Position numbers and translations under genes: made by a program. This document shows, piece by piece, positions 1-8,693 of a stretch of DNA of 64,000 nucleotides. The notes beneath the pieces are model-generated. The model saw only the letters and a program-made list of their open reading frames with translations. It did not search any database and was not told the origin of the DNA. Every line of letters starts with the position of its first letter. Position 1 is the first letter of the stretch. Origin of the DNA: Celeribacter naphthalenivorans (lineage in GTDB: Bacteria > Pseudomonadota > Alphaproteobacteria > Rhodobacterales > Rhodobacteraceae); the NCBI RefSeq assembly GCF_020524585.1, contig NZ_JAIVLK010000008.1:124001-188000 (forward strand), in the 5' to 3' direction.

Positions 1-1
1 C

Positions 2-952
2 ACTTGGACCGACGAAGAATATGACGCAAAGATTTTCTACACCGCCGCCGTTTTGAAACGCATCGCGGCGGATGTCGTGGGCTTTCAGGAGCTTTGGGCC
101 GAGGAGGCCCTGCAAGAGGCGATGCAGATGGCCGGGCTTGAGGCCACGCATCAGGCGCTTGTCCCGCCCGGTCATCCGGGCAGTCGCATTGTGTGTGCCG
201 GACTGGTGCGTCGGGATATTCTTGTCGATGACCCGGAATGGATCACCGAATTTCCCGATGAGATGGTGCTGGCTTCCGGCGGTGACGATCCGCAGCAAGA
301 TCGCATCGCGGTGGCCCTCACCAGTTTCTCGCGCCCGGTTCTGCATCTTACCGTTCAGCCGCACCCGGACACGCCGGTCATTCATGTCTTTGTCTGCCAT
401 TTCAAATCCCGTCGCCCGACCGAGCTTTGGCGCGAGGAGTGGTATGAGCGCGACACCCACAAAGATCACCTGACGGCGCTGGGTTATGCCGTCTCCACCA
501 TCCGCCGTACGGCGGAGGCGACAGCTTTGCGGATGATCATCACCAAACTGAGCAAGGGCACGAACACGCCCGTTGTGGTGATCGGCGATATGAATGACAG
601 TAAATTGTCCAACACGCTCAACATCTTGACCGAACAGCCGCAATATCTGACGGGGCTGTCCGAGGGCGGTGGCGACAATGCGCTCTACACCGCGCAGACG
701 CTTCAGGAATACCGCTCGACGCGGGATGTGTACTACACGCATGTCTATCAAAAGGAGCGTGAGAGCCTCGATCACATCCTGTTTTCGCAGGAATTTTACG
801 ATCACTCCAAACGTCGCCTCTGGGCCTTTGACGAGATGACGGTGGACAACGATCACCTCAACATTGACGACCATAAGGCGACAGGCACCAACGATCACGG
901 CATCATCCGTGCCGGGTTCAAATGGAAACCTGCGGCGGGGGCTGTTGGGTGA
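2..952 (+). CDS. endonuclease/exonuclease/phosphatase family protein (5' truncated)
   Basis: The reading frame is open at the left window edge, so the N-terminus is missing. The visible part reads on from TWTDEEYDAK into DVVGFQELW, the typical early motif of the EEP (DNase I-like metal-dependent phosphoesterase) fold, where the Glu binds metal. Later motifs fit the same fold: HVFVCHFKS, VVVIGDMNDS with the catalytic Asp/Asn pair, and a C-terminal LDHILFS plus NDHGIIRA containing the active-site His. The substrate cannot be told from sequence; members include nucleases, sphingomyelinases and inositol phosphatases. A TTG at position 53 could be read as a start, but the conserved sequence upstream of it argues that the gene begins outside the window. 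Confidence 0.85.
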   Translation, partial: TWTDEEYDAKIFYTAAVLKRIAADVVGFQELWAEEALQEAMQMAGLEATHQALVPPGHPGSRIVCAGLVRRDILVDDPEWITEFPDEMVLASGGDDPQQDRIAVALTSFSRPVLHLTVQPHPDTPVIHVFVCHFKSRRPTELWREEWYERDTHKDHLTALGYAVSTIRRTAEATALRMIITKLSKGTNTPVVVIGDMNDSKLSNTLNILTEQPQYLTGLSEGGGDNALYTAQTLQEYRSTRDVYYTHVYQKERESLDHILFSQEFYDHSKRRLWAFDEMTVDNDHLNIDDHKATGTNDHGIIRAGFKWKPAAGAVG

Positions 953-1097
953 ACTGGCATCTGCGTAGCTCCAATGCGTGGCGATGGGGGCACACACCGA
1001 TACGACAAAGCAACAACTGCACAGAGGTTGCTCATCTGTCTGGCAATGTCGGACGCGCGGCGCTAAGAGAGGCGGACAATTCTAAGCGAGTGGACTC

Positions 1098-2192
1098 ATG
1101 ACCCGTTTGATCGAACCGCAACCCGGCATTCTCGACATCACCCTCTATCAGGGTGGCGCCAGCCATGTGCAGGGCGTTGACAATGTGATCAAGCTGTCTT
1201 CGAACGAGAACCCGTTCGGTGCGCCTGAAAGCGCCAAGACAGCTTTTGCCAAGGCGGTTCACACCCTCCATCGCTACCCGAACACCGATCACGCCGGCCT
1301 GCGCAAAGCCATTGCCGAGGTGCACGGTCTGGACGCCGGGCGCATCATTTGCGGTGTCGGCTCAGATGAGATCATCACCTTCCTCTGTCAGGCCTATGCG
1401 GGCGTTGGCGATGAGGTGATCTACACCGAGCACGGCTTTTCCATGTATAAAATCTCCGCCCGTGCCGCGGGCGCGCAGCCGGTTTGTGTGCCGGAACGCG
1501 AGCGTGTGGTGGATGTGGATGCGATCCTCGCCGCCTGCAATGAGAAGACCAAGCTGATCTTCATCGCCAACCCGGCGAACCCGACGGGCACGATGATCGG
1601 CCAACGCGACATCGCGCGTCTGGCCTCGGAAATTCCGTCGCAGGCAATCCTTGTGCTCGATGGCGCCTATGCCGAGTTCGTCGAAGGCTTCGATGGTGGC
1701 GCGGCTCTGGTCGAGGCGCGGGACAACGTGGTGATGACGCGGACGTTTTCGAAGATTTACGGTCTGGGTGGCGTGCGCGTCGGCTGGGGCTATGGTCCGC
1801 AGGAAATCATCGACGTGCTGAACCGCGTGCGTGGTCCGTTCAACCTGTCGGAAGCGCAAATGGCCGCCGCCGAAGCCGCCGTGAAAGACCGCGATTGGGT
1901 CGAGAAATGCCGTGAGGACAACACCCGTCTGCGCGCTTGGTTGGCCGAAGCACTGATGGAGCTGGGGGTGCCCTCGGACACGTCTTGCGCCAACTTCATC
2001 CTCGCCCGGTTCCAGGATCAGGACGAGGCCGAGGCCTGCGATGAGTTCCTCAAGCAAAACGGCATCATCGTGCGCCGTGTGGCGGGTTACGGCCTGCCGA
2101 ATTGTCTGCGGATCACCGTCGGCGACGAGGCCTCCTGCCGTCGTGTTGCCCATGTGATCGGCCAGTTCCGCGGGGAACAGGCCGGTGTCTGA
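1098..2192 (+). CDS. hisC: histidinol-phosphate aminotransferase / aromatic aminotransferase
   Basis: A PLP-dependent class I/II aminotransferase of 364 residues, the usual HisC length. It catalyses glutamate-dependent transamination of imidazole-acetol phosphate in histidine synthesis, and many homologues also act on prephenate or aromatic 2-oxo acids. Visible motifs are SSNENPFG near the N-terminus, [16 protein letters not shown], and [15 protein letters not shown] with the Schiff-base Lys. The gene overlaps the following prephenate/arogenate dehydrogenase by 8 bases, so the two are probably translated together. That context suggests a role in tyrosine/phenylalanine synthesis as well as, or instead of, histidine. 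The ATG was chosen because the conserved LIEPQPGI start follows at once. Confidence 0.9.
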   Translation: MTRLIEPQPGILDITLYQGGASHVQGVDNVIKLSSNENPFGAPESAKTAFAKAVHTLHRYPNTDHAGLRKAIAEVHGLDAGRIICGVGSDEIITFLCQAYAGVGDEVIYTEHGFSMYKISARAAGAQPVCVPERERVVDVDAILAACNEKTKLIFIANPANPTGTMIGQRDIARLASEIPSQAILVLDGAYAEFVEGFDGGAALVEARDNVVMTRTFSKIYGLGGVRVGWGYGPQEIIDVLNRVRGPFNLSEAQMAAAEAAVKDRDWVEKCREDNTRLRAWLAEALMELGVPSDTSCANFILARFQDQDEAEACDEFLKQNGIIVRRVAGYGLPNCLRITVGDEASCRRVAHVIGQFRGEQAGV

Positions 2193-3120
2193 GACGGGAT
2201 CAACGGTGATCTACAATCGCGTTGCGCTGATCGGGCTTGGCCTGATCGCGGGGTCGATGTCTTTGGCCATGCGTCGTGCGGGCGTTGCGGGGGAAATCAC
2301 CGGCTATGCCCGTTCACAGGCGACGCGTGAGACCGCGCGCGAAATCGGCCTTGTGGATCGGGTCTGCGACAGTGCCGTTGAGGCGGTGGTGGACGCCGAT
2401 CTCATCGTGCTGGCCGTGCCGGTTGGCGCAATGGGGCCGGTGATGCAAGAGATCCAGAGCGCGCTGAAACCCGGCGCGGTGGTCACTGATGTGGGCTCGG
2501 TCAAAAAATCCGTGCTCGACGCGGTGATGCCGCATATCCCCGAGGGCGTGCAGTTTATTGGCACCCACCCGATGGCCGGCACAGAGCATTCCGGGCCGCG
2601 TTCCGGCTTTGCCGAGCTGTTCGACAACCGCTGGTGCCTGATCGTGCCGCCCGAGGGCGCGGATGAAGGCGAGGTCAAGAAACTCGAAGATTTCTGGGCC
2701 GCTTTGGGTGCCGATACCGAACGGATGGACCCGGAGCATCATGACACGGTCTGCGCCGTGGTGTCCCACGTGCCGCACCTGATCGCCTACACGATGGTGG
2801 GCGTCGCCGACGATCTGCGCCGGGTGACCGATCAAGAGGTGATCAAATTCTCCGCCGCGGGTTTTCGCGATTTCACCCGGATCGCGGCCTCCGACCCGAC
2901 GATGTGGCGCGATGTGTTCCTGACCAACAAAGACGCTGCGCTGGAAATTCTCGGGCGTTTCACCGAAGAGCTTTTCGCCCTGCAACGTGCGATCCGCACC
3001 GGTGATGGTGATACGCTTCATGATTATTTCACCCGCACCCGCGCCATTCGTCGCGGCATCATCGAGGCGGGTCAGGACACGGATGCGCCGGATTTCGGTC
3101 GTGTCAAAAAGGGCGGATGA
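2185..3120 (+). CDS. tyrC: prephenate/arogenate dehydrogenase
   Basis: NAD(P)-dependent oxidative decarboxylation of prephenate or arogenate in tyrosine synthesis, cytosolic. An N-terminal Rossmann fold is marked by [17 protein letters not shown] (about residues 14-30). The catalytic region carries [13 protein letters not shown] with its conserved His residues, followed by [11 protein letters not shown] and the helical dimer domain. At 311 residues it has the standard length and no fused chorismate mutase or ACT domain. The GTG start lies inside the end of hisC, giving an 8-base overlap, and the stop overlaps the next start as ATGA. Whether the substrate is prephenate or arogenate cannot be decided from sequence. 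Confidence 0.88.
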   Translation: MSETGSTVIYNRVALIGLGLIAGSMSLAMRRAGVAGEITGYARSQATRETAREIGLVDRVCDSAVEAVVDADLIVLAVPVGAMGPVMQEIQSALKPGAVVTDVGSVKKSVLDAVMPHIPEGVQFIGTHPMAGTEHSGPRSGFAELFDNRWCLIVPPEGADEGEVKKLEDFWAALGADTERMDPEHHDTVCAVVSHVPHLIAYTMVGVADDLRRVTDQEVIKFSAAGFRDFTRIAASDPTMWRDVFLTNKDAALEILGRFTEELFALQRAIRTGDGDTLHDYFTRTRAIRRGIIEAGQDTDAPDFGRVKKGG

Positions 3121-3869
3121 GACGGCGGGCGGTCATATGCGCCCTTGCTCTGAGTGCCCTCAGTCTGTCCGCCGCGCCCATTTTTGCGCTCGACAGCTCC
3201 CCGATCCCTCTGCCGCGTCCGGGCACAGTTGCGCCGGTGTCCGTTGTAACCTCTGAAACGACGACCGTTGCCACGGCTTTGGCCTCGCCTGTCCCGAAAC
3301 CGCGCCCCAAAGCCCCCGTCGTGACGCAGGTGCGCTACCCGCGCAAAGGTTCGGTCTGTGGTGTCAATGCGATCCGGGGGCAAAGCCTGAAGCCCATTCC
3401 TGGACGCATTTCCGGCTGTGGCCTCAAGGAACCTGTGCAAATCACCGAGGTTGCGGGTGTTGCCCTGTCGACGCCTGCGGTGGTGGATTGCACGACCGCA
3501 AAAGCGCTGCACTCCTGGATCGAAAAAGGCGTCAAGCCGAGTGTTGGGCGCTTGGGTGGTGGGCTAGTGCAGCTGGACGTGGCCGCGAGCTACGCCTGTC
3601 GTCCGCGCAACAATCAGGCCGGTGGGAAAATCTCGGAACATGGACGGGGGCGCGCCATTGATATTTCGGCCGTGCGGTTGAAAAACGGGACGCATATCTC
3701 TGTTCTGAATGGCTGGAATGACCCGCTGCATGGGCCGCTTATGCACAAATTGCATCGCGCAGGCTGTGGGCCGTTTGGCACGGTCTTGGGGCCGGAAAGC
3801 GATGTGTACCATCGCGATCACTTCCACTTCGACACGGCACGCTATCGTTCCGGAAGCTATTGCCGTTAA
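3117..3869 (+). CDS. extensin-like domain secreted protein
   Basis: A 250-residue exported protein with a signal peptide at about residues 1-24 (hydrophobic ALALSALSLSAAPIFA) and a Pro-rich linker rich in PLPRP and PKPRPK. The C-terminal extensin-like domain shows SYACRPRNN, ISEHGRGRAIDIS and YHRDHFHFD. These His/Asp motifs match the metal-binding pattern of M15-type D-Ala-D-Ala peptidases, to which this domain is related. A periplasmic cell-wall hydrolase or wall-binding role is likely but unproven. The start overlaps the stop of the dehydrogenase (ATGA), so it probably belongs to the hisC-tyrC transcript despite the unrelated function. Confidence 0.8.
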   Translation: MRRRAVICALALSALSLSAAPIFALDSSPIPLPRPGTVAPVSVVTSETTTVATALASPVPKPRPKAPVVTQVRYPRKGSVCGVNAIRGQSLKPIPGRISGCGLKEPVQITEVAGVALSTPAVVDCTTAKALHSWIEKGVKPSVGRLGGGLVQLDVAASYACRPRNNQAGGKISEHGRGRAIDISAVRLKNGTHISVLNGWNDPLHGPLMHKLHRAGCGPFGTVLGPESDVYHRDHFHFDTARYRSGSYCR

Positions 3870-3924
3870 GGCTTTACGGTGTGTTCCTCGATGGGGATTG
3901 GGCCCTCCGATCCCCTATTTTCAT

Positions 3925-3955
3925 GCGTTAAGGTTAACCAGATTAAGGTTAACGC
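3925..3955. repeat. TTAA-rich 31-bp palindromic repeat, copy 1
   Basis: Outer arms GCGTTAA and TTAACGC enclose GG, TTAA, a 5-base centre, TTAA, GG. The outer stem extends on both sides with one G:T pair. It lies between the convergent ends of the extensin-like gene and the DUF2125 gene. It differs from copy 3 (50873-50903) at one base of 31. Confidence 0.85.
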
Positions 3956-3977
3956 GTGAGGCAGGGGTGTAATTCGC

Positions 3978-4023
3978 CTGACGAAAGTCAGATTAATCTG
4001 AAGTTAAAGCTGACGAATGTCAG
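3978..4023. repeat. tandem small hairpins with central palindrome
   Basis: Two near-identical 14-base hairpins, CTGACGAAAGTCAG (3978-3991) and CTGACGAATGTCAG (4010-4023), flank a region that starts with the perfect palindrome TCAGATTAATCTGA (3988-4001). The stretch lies between convergent genes, just beyond repeat copy 1. It may help terminate the minus-strand DUF2125 gene; there is no clear T-run. Confidence 0.6.
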
Positions 4024-4034
4024 GTATCTAGCTC

Positions 4035-5036
4035 TTAGCGAATGACAATGCGCGGCGCGGGTCCCAAGGGGATGAAACCCAGAGAAATCATCCCGTCTTT
4101 CAGCGTCAATTCCGCATCAATCGTATCCTTGCGCCCCGACAGTCCCGCCAGCATTTCGCCTGCGCGCAGCGACAGCTTGCTCATGTTCTCCGGGATCGCG
4201 CCGATGGAAATCGCGAGCTCGATCATCTCGCGCCAGTTCTCGGCCTTCACCGCCAGCTTGCCCACCGGATAACCTCGCGCGTCAATGTCAAAACGGCCTG
4301 CAAGTTTCAAATCAAGCTCGCCCCAATGCGCCGCAAGCGTGGTCAATTCGATTTTTGTCGGCTGCGGACGTGGGCCTTCGAGGGCGTGGATGTTCCACGG
4401 CCCGTCAAAGGTGGCACTCATATCGAGGTCGAGCGTCTCGAATTCATCGGACAAAAGCCCTTTGGGATCAATATCTTCGATCAATCCACCTGTGGGCGCA
4501 AAGCCTGCGACATGCATCTTGATGGCATGGGTGAGCGGATCGTTATCTTGACGCTGCGTCGTGATCTCGCCCGTGTCGAGAGACAGGCCCCAAGTGGCGG
4601 TCGAGACCATGCGAAGATCGTTGAGCGTCAGGGCCGCATGATTGAGTGTCAAATTCGGGCCTGCATCGACGAACAATTGTGCTTCGGCCAGCTCCTGCGT
4701 GATGTCGAGGCGCTGATAGGGCGAGGCGAGCGTGACCTCCGGCGCCATGCGCAGGGTAAATCGCGTGGGGCGGTGGCTTTGGCTCAGAATTTCGATTTTG
4801 GGCGAGGACAGCGCCACGCCACTGCGCGGATCTGCGAGATGCGGCTCACGGATTTCCGTGTCGAAGCGGGTCGGATAGCCGCGGGTCTTGATGTCGGACA
4901 CCTCGGCCTGCCAGCCTTCGGCGCCGCGCGCGTTGACCCAAGCCGCGATCGCGCTTTCCGTGCCCTTCGCGCCGATCATCCAATAGCCCGTGTAAATCAC
5001 GACGGCGGCCAAAACGAGCCAGAACAGTTTGCGCAT
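4035..5036 (-). CDS. DUF2125 domain-containing protein
   Basis: A 333-residue envelope protein of unknown function, common in Alphaproteobacteria. One N-terminal membrane segment or uncleaved signal (LFWLVLAAVVIYTGYWMIGA, residues 4-23) is followed by a large beta-rich region, presumably periplasmic. Recognisable family stretches are GYPTRFDTEI and SPKIEILSQSHRPTRF near the N-terminus and repeated beta-strand-like segments to the end. A longer reading from 5114 is possible, but the start at 5036 has an AGAGGTGATC ribosome-binding site directly upstream and leaves a membrane segment at the true N-terminus. It is divergent from chaC and convergent with the extensin-like gene. Confidence 0.8.
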   Translation of the reverse strand: MRKLFWLVLAAVVIYTGYWMIGAKGTESAIAAWVNARGAEGWQAEVSDIKTRGYPTRFDTEIREPHLADPRSGVALSSPKIEILSQSHRPTRFTLRMAPEVTLASPYQRLDITQELAEAQLFVDAGPNLTLNHAALTLNDLRMVSTATWGLSLDTGEITTQRQDNDPLTHAIKMHVAGFAPTGGLIEDIDPKGLLSDEFETLDLDMSATFDGPWNIHALEGPRPQPTKIELTTLAAHWGELDLKLAGRFDIDARGYPVGKLAVKAENWREMIELAISIGAIPENMSKLSLRAGEMLAGLSGRKDTIDAELTLKDGMISLGFIPLGPAPRIVIR

Positions 5037-5127
5037 GATCACCTCTTGTGAAAAGGATCGGGTCAGTCCGTCCCCCGTGTTTACCTGCGGGGCGGGCGGG
5101 TGAAAAGGCGGCAATGAGGAAAAGGCG

Positions 5128-5688
5128 ATGACAGGCGATCACGCGTTGGTGCGAGACGGATTTTGGGTCTTTGGTTATGGGTCTTTGATGTGGAATCCGG
5201 GCTTCGCCTTTGTCGAACGCCACCCTGCGACGCTGTCGGGCTATGCGCGCACGTTTTGCATGTGGTCGATCCACCATCGGGGCACGCCCGAAGACCCTGG
5301 TCTGGTTTTGGCGCTGGATGAAGACCCCTCTGCGCAGTGCCGCGGGTTGGCGTTCCGCGTTGCCCCTGATGTAGCGGCGGAAACGCTGGCTTATCTGCGG
5401 GAGCGGGAATTGGTGTCGTCGGCCTATCTCGAACGTGAGGTGACTTTGCGGCTGGAGGACGGTCGCGAAGAACCGGCGCTGGCCTATGTCGTCGATGCCG
5501 ATCACGACCAATACACCGGCGCGCTTAGCCTTGAGCGTCAGGCCGATGTGATTGCGGCGGCGGTCGGCGGGCGGGGCCCCAACAGCGAGTATCTTTTTTC
5601 GACCGCCTTGCATCTCGCGGAGCTTGGCATGGAAGATATGGAGCTGACTGAGCTGTCAGAGATGGTCCGTCATCGCCTAAATCCGTAA
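5128..5688 (+). CDS. chaC: ChaC-like gamma-glutamylcyclotransferase
   Basis: A cytosolic 186-residue enzyme of the ChaC family, which cleaves glutathione to 5-oxoproline and Cys-Gly. The substrate-binding loop FGYGSLMWNPGF lies near the N-terminus (about residues 12-23). YLRERELVSSAYLEREV carries the region with the usual catalytic Glu, and the C-terminal ANSEYLF-like sequence is present as PNSEYLFSTA. The start has a purine-rich AGGAAAAGG upstream. The gene is transcribed away from DUF2125 with a short shared promoter region. The annotation rests on the family signature; no activity can be proved from sequence. Confidence 0.85.
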   Translation: MTGDHALVRDGFWVFGYGSLMWNPGFAFVERHPATLSGYARTFCMWSIHHRGTPEDPGLVLALDEDPSAQCRGLAFRVAPDVAAETLAYLRERELVSSAYLEREVTLRLEDGREEPALAYVVDADHDQYTGALSLERQADVIAAAVGGRGPNSEYLFSTALHLAELGMEDMELTELSEMVRHRLNP

Positions 5689-5764
5689 CCACACGAAATC
5701 GCGTGTTGGCAGAGGGGGGGCTTGCCCCTATCGTGGCCGTAACAGGACAAAAAGGTCAGGGTCC

Positions 5765-6952
5765 ATGCACCAACCCGCGTATAAACCCGAGCGTGAGGCC
5801 GAGCTAAAATTCTTTTCCCAACCCGTGCGCCAGATCACCTTGATGATCATCGTGCTTGGGCTGGTTGTGGCCGGTCTGGTCATGGCCTTGCCGCGGGTCG
5901 GGCCGGTGTTTTTGGCCAACCCCTATCTCAACGGGTTCATCGCCGTCGTCTTTATCATCGGTATCCTCGCCTGCTTCTTGCAGGTGGTGCAACTGGTCGC
6001 CTCCGTGAACTGGATCGAACGCTTCACCGGCCAGCGGCCCAAAGTGCCCGGCAAAACTGCGCCGCGTCTTTTGGCGCCCTTGGCCGCCTTGCTGCGGGAC
6101 CGCAATTCTCGGACGCAGATTTCCTCGACCTCGGCGCGTTCCATCTTGGATTCGGTTGCCACTCGGATCGATGAAGCCCGCGACATCACGCGCTACATCT
6201 CCAACCTTTTGATTTTCCTCGGTCTTCTGGGGACCTTCTACGGCCTCGCCACCACGGTGCCTGCGCTTGTGGACACCATTCGCTCGCTCTCGCCGTCCGA
6301 GGGCGAAGGCGCAGGCGATGTGTTGACCCAGCTCATGAGCGGGCTCGAAAGCCAGTTGGGCGGCATGGGCACGGCCTTTGCCTCCTCGCTTTTGGGGCTT
6401 GCGGGGTCGTTGGTTGTCGGCATGCTCGAGCTTTTCGCCTCGCATGGTCAAAACCGGTTTTTCCGCGAGTTGGAAGAATGGCTCTCGACCATCACGCGCC
6501 TTGGCGTGGCGGGCGACAGCGATGGCGGGGATGATCTGTCGGGGGCGGTCGCGGTGCTCGACCACATGGGGCGCCAAATGGATGAGTTGCAGACGCTCTT
6601 TGCGCGTGCGGAGGCGGGGCGGATGGAGACCGACGGGCGTCTTGCACGGCTCGCCGAGTCCATCACTCAGATGAACCTGCGGCAAAGTCGGGAAGACGAC
6701 ACCGTCGATGTTCTGGCGCGTGTCGCCGATGGGCAGGAGCGGCTGGTGGAGGCTCTGAGCAAACGCGATCCGGATCAGGACGGGCTCGACGCTGAATCCC
6801 GGATGCGGCTGCGGTCTATCGACGTGCAATTGTTGCGTATTCTCGAGGAACTTTCTGCCGGGCGCCAAGAAAGCCTCGCCGAGCTGCGTGCCGAGATTGC
6901 CGGTCTGACGCGGACGCTCCGCGAGCTGGGCCAAGACGGCCAAGGCGTCTGA
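5765..6952 (+). CDS. MotA/TolQ/ExbB-like proton channel family protein
   Basis: A 395-residue inner-membrane protein. Predicted membrane segments lie at about residues 24-41, 56-78, 145-167 and 205-230. The last two carry the MotA/TolQ/ExbB core, LIFLGLLGTFYGL and GMGTAFASSLLGLAGS. The C-terminal ~150 residues are charged and helical, probably a cytoplasmic coiled coil, a tail that TolQ and ExbB lack. The stop lies 1 base before the next ATG, so it is co-translated with the OmpA-domain partner. The pair therefore resembles a stator or energy-transducing complex such as MotAB, ExbBD or ZorAB. The general role is inferred from the family; the object being powered is unknown. Confidence 0.8.
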   Translation: MHQPAYKPEREAELKFFSQPVRQITLMIIVLGLVVAGLVMALPRVGPVFLANPYLNGFIAVVFIIGILACFLQVVQLVASVNWIERFTGQRPKVPGKTAPRLLAPLAALLRDRNSRTQISSTSARSILDSVATRIDEARDITRYISNLLIFLGLLGTFYGLATTVPALVDTIRSLSPSEGEGAGDVLTQLMSGLESQLGGMGTAFASSLLGLAGSLVVGMLELFASHGQNRFFRELEEWLSTITRLGVAGDSDGGDDLSGAVAVLDHMGRQMDELQTLFARAEAGRMETDGRLARLAESITQMNLRQSREDDTVDVLARVADGQERLVEALSKRDPDQDGLDAESRMRLRSIDVQLLRILEELSAGRQESLAELRAEIAGLTRTLRELGQDGQGV

Positions 6953-6953
6953 C

Positions 6954-8576
6954 ATGGCCGTTTTGCGCCGCTCCTCTCATCGTATGTCTGGCTCGATCTG
7001 GCCGGGGTTTGTCGACGCGATGACGGCGCTTTTGCTGGTTCTGATGTTCGTTCTGACGATCTTCATGGTCGTGCAATCCATGCTGCGCGATCAAATCTCC
7101 GGGCAGGAACATGAACTCGATGCCTTGAGCGCGGAACTGAACGCACTGGCCGATGCGCTCGGCATGGAGCAACAGAAAAACCTTGGCCTCGAGACTCAAA
7201 TCGGCACGTTGAACGCGACGCTCTCTGATCTGCGTGGGAGGGCGGAGGCACAGGCGGAGGCCATCGCGGGGCTTCAGGCCGAGAATGCGACGCTGACCGG
7301 ACGGATCGCATCCTTCGAGGACCAAGTTGCAAGCCTGCTCGCGGAACGCGACGCGGCGCTGACCGAGGGGGCACAACTGGCCGCGCAAATCGACGATCTG
7401 GAAGCAGCCAGGGCGCAGTTGATCACGGAGCAAGAGGCGGCGCAGCTGGCGCTTGCGAAAGCCCGCGATGAGATCGACGCAGCCACCGAGGAGGCCCGAC
7501 TTGCGGCGGCCCGGCGTGAGGCTCTGGACGCTTTGGTTGCAGATTTGCGTGCGCAGGCGGCGGATCGTCAGGCCGCTTTGGAGGCCGCGCAGACCGAATT
7601 GTCGCAGGCGGAACAGGACCGTCTGGCCGATGCGGCGGCGATGCAGGCGCTCAGGGACCGGTTTTCCGGTGCGGATGAGGAGCTGACGGCGATGAGCCTC
7701 GCCCTGGAAGAGGCGCGCAAGGAGGCCGAGGAGACCCTGACGCTTTTGGCCGCAAGCCGCACCGCGCGCGATGACATTCAGGCGCAGCTCGATCAAGACA
7801 TGTCTGAGCGCGAAAAACAGGCCGCTTTGTTGGCAACGGCGCAGGCGGCGCTCTCGGAGGAAGAGGCGAAATCGGCAGAAGCAGAGCGCAAACTGGCGCT
7901 TTTGAATGCGCAGGTGGCGCAGATGCGTGAACAATTGGCGGCGCTGCAATCGACGCTCGATGTTCGCACGGCGGCGGATGCAGAGAACGAGGTTCAAATC
8001 GACAGCCTGACACAACGGTTGAACGCGGCACTGGCGCAGGTGGCAGCTGAAGAACGGGCGCGGGCGGCTTTGGAAGAGGCGGAGCGCAAGCGGTTGGAGG
8101 AAGAGGCCCGGTCTTTGCAAAACTACCGCTCCGAATTCTTCGGTCGGATGCGCGAAATTCTGGGCGACCGTGAGGGCGTGCGCATCGTCGGCGACCGTTT
8201 TGTGTTCTCCTCCGAGGTGTTGTTCGAACCGGCCTCTGCGGAGCTCGGACCTTTGGGCAAGACGCAGATCGCGCGTGTGGCGCGGATTTTGTCGGAGGTG
8301 GCGGCGGAGATTCCGCCGGAGATCGACTGGGTTATTCGTGTGGATGGGCACACCGACAAGACGGCTTTGTCCGGCACCGGCGAGTACCGCGACAACTGGG
8401 AGCTGTCGCAGGCGCGCGCACTGTCCGTGGTGCGCTACATGTCCGAAGATTTGGGCTTTGATCCCTCGCGTCTGGTCGCGGCGGGCTTTGGCGAATATCA
8501 ACCGGTGGCCGAGGGCGACAGTCCGGAGGCTCTGGCGCAGAACCGGCGGATCGAGTTGAAACTCACGGAGAAATAA
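6954..8576 (+). CDS. OmpA/MotB-like peptidoglycan-binding protein with long coiled coil
   Basis: A 540-residue partner of the ExbB-like protein. A single N-terminal membrane helix follows PGFVDAMTALLLVL (residues 17-30), with an Asp at residue 21 placed like the ion-binding Asp of MotB, ExbD and TolR. Next come about 340 residues of Ala/Glu/Gln/Leu-rich heptad-like sequence, probably a long periplasmic coiled coil. The C-terminal OmpA domain (about residues 400-538) shows VDGHTDKTALSG, NWELSQARALSVVRYM and GFGEYQPVA, the peptidoglycan-binding signature. It could connect an inner-membrane motor to the wall across a long distance. The gene ends before a palindromic convergent junction. Confidence 0.82.
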   Translation: MAVLRRSSHRMSGSIWPGFVDAMTALLLVLMFVLTIFMVVQSMLRDQISGQEHELDALSAELNALADALGMEQQKNLGLETQIGTLNATLSDLRGRAEAQAEAIAGLQAENATLTGRIASFEDQVASLLAERDAALTEGAQLAAQIDDLEAARAQLITEQEAAQLALAKARDEIDAATEEARLAAARREALDALVADLRAQAADRQAALEAAQTELSQAEQDRLADAAAMQALRDRFSGADEELTAMSLALEEARKEAEETLTLLAASRTARDDIQAQLDQDMSEREKQAALLATAQAALSEEEAKSAEAERKLALLNAQVAQMREQLAALQSTLDVRTAADAENEVQIDSLTQRLNAALAQVAAEERARAALEEAERKRLEEEARSLQNYRSEFFGRMREILGDREGVRIVGDRFVFSSEVLFEPASAELGPLGKTQIARVARILSEVAAEIPPEIDWVIRVDGHTDKTALSGTGEYRDNWELSQARALSVVRYMSEDLGFDPSRLVAAGFGEYQPVAEGDSPEALAQNRRIELKLTEK

Positions 8577-8584
8577 GCCCGAAA

Positions 8585-8627
8585 GCGTTTCGACTTTAAC
8601 TTGATCTATCACGTAAAGTCAAAACGC
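8585..8627. repeat. intergenic palindrome A in convergent junction
   Basis: Arms GCGTTTCGACTTTA (8585-8598) and TAAAGTCAAAACGC (8614-8627) match at 13 of 14 positions around a 15-base loop. It lies just after the OmpA-like gene and may act as a terminator or extragenic repeat. Confidence 0.75.
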
Positions 8628-8650
8628 ACGCTCCGCTTCGACGTTGCACT

Positions 8651-8692
8651 GCGTTTCTGCTCAAACCAGGAAACAGGTTTAAGCAGAAACGC
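8651..8692. repeat. intergenic palindrome B in convergent junction
   Basis: Arms GCGTTTCTGCTCAAACC (8651-8667) and GGTTTAAGCAGAAACGC (8676-8692) match at 16 of 17 positions around an 8-base loop. It touches the stop codon of the minus-strand M23 gene. Palindromes A and B share the GCGTTTC outer arm, so they look like two members of one repeat family. Confidence 0.78.
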
Positions 8693-8693
8693 T

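Noticed and set aside
3925-3955. TTAA repeats as CtrA binding sites
   Set aside because: CtrA sites need TTAA half sites 7 bases apart. Here the spacings are 2, 5 and 11, and the sites lie at gene ends, not in promoters.
5765-8576. Zorya anti-phage system
   Set aside because: The two proteins resemble ZorA and ZorB in plan, but no ZorC, ZorD or ZorE-like helicase or nuclease gene is adjacent; neighbours are chaC and an M23 peptidase, and the locus lacks signs of a defence island.
6816-8612. A 598-codon open frame opposite the OmpA-like coiled-coil gene
   Set aside because: Antisense of an Ala/Glu/Gln-rich repeat-like coding region, which gives an Arg/Leu/Cys-rich low-complexity product.
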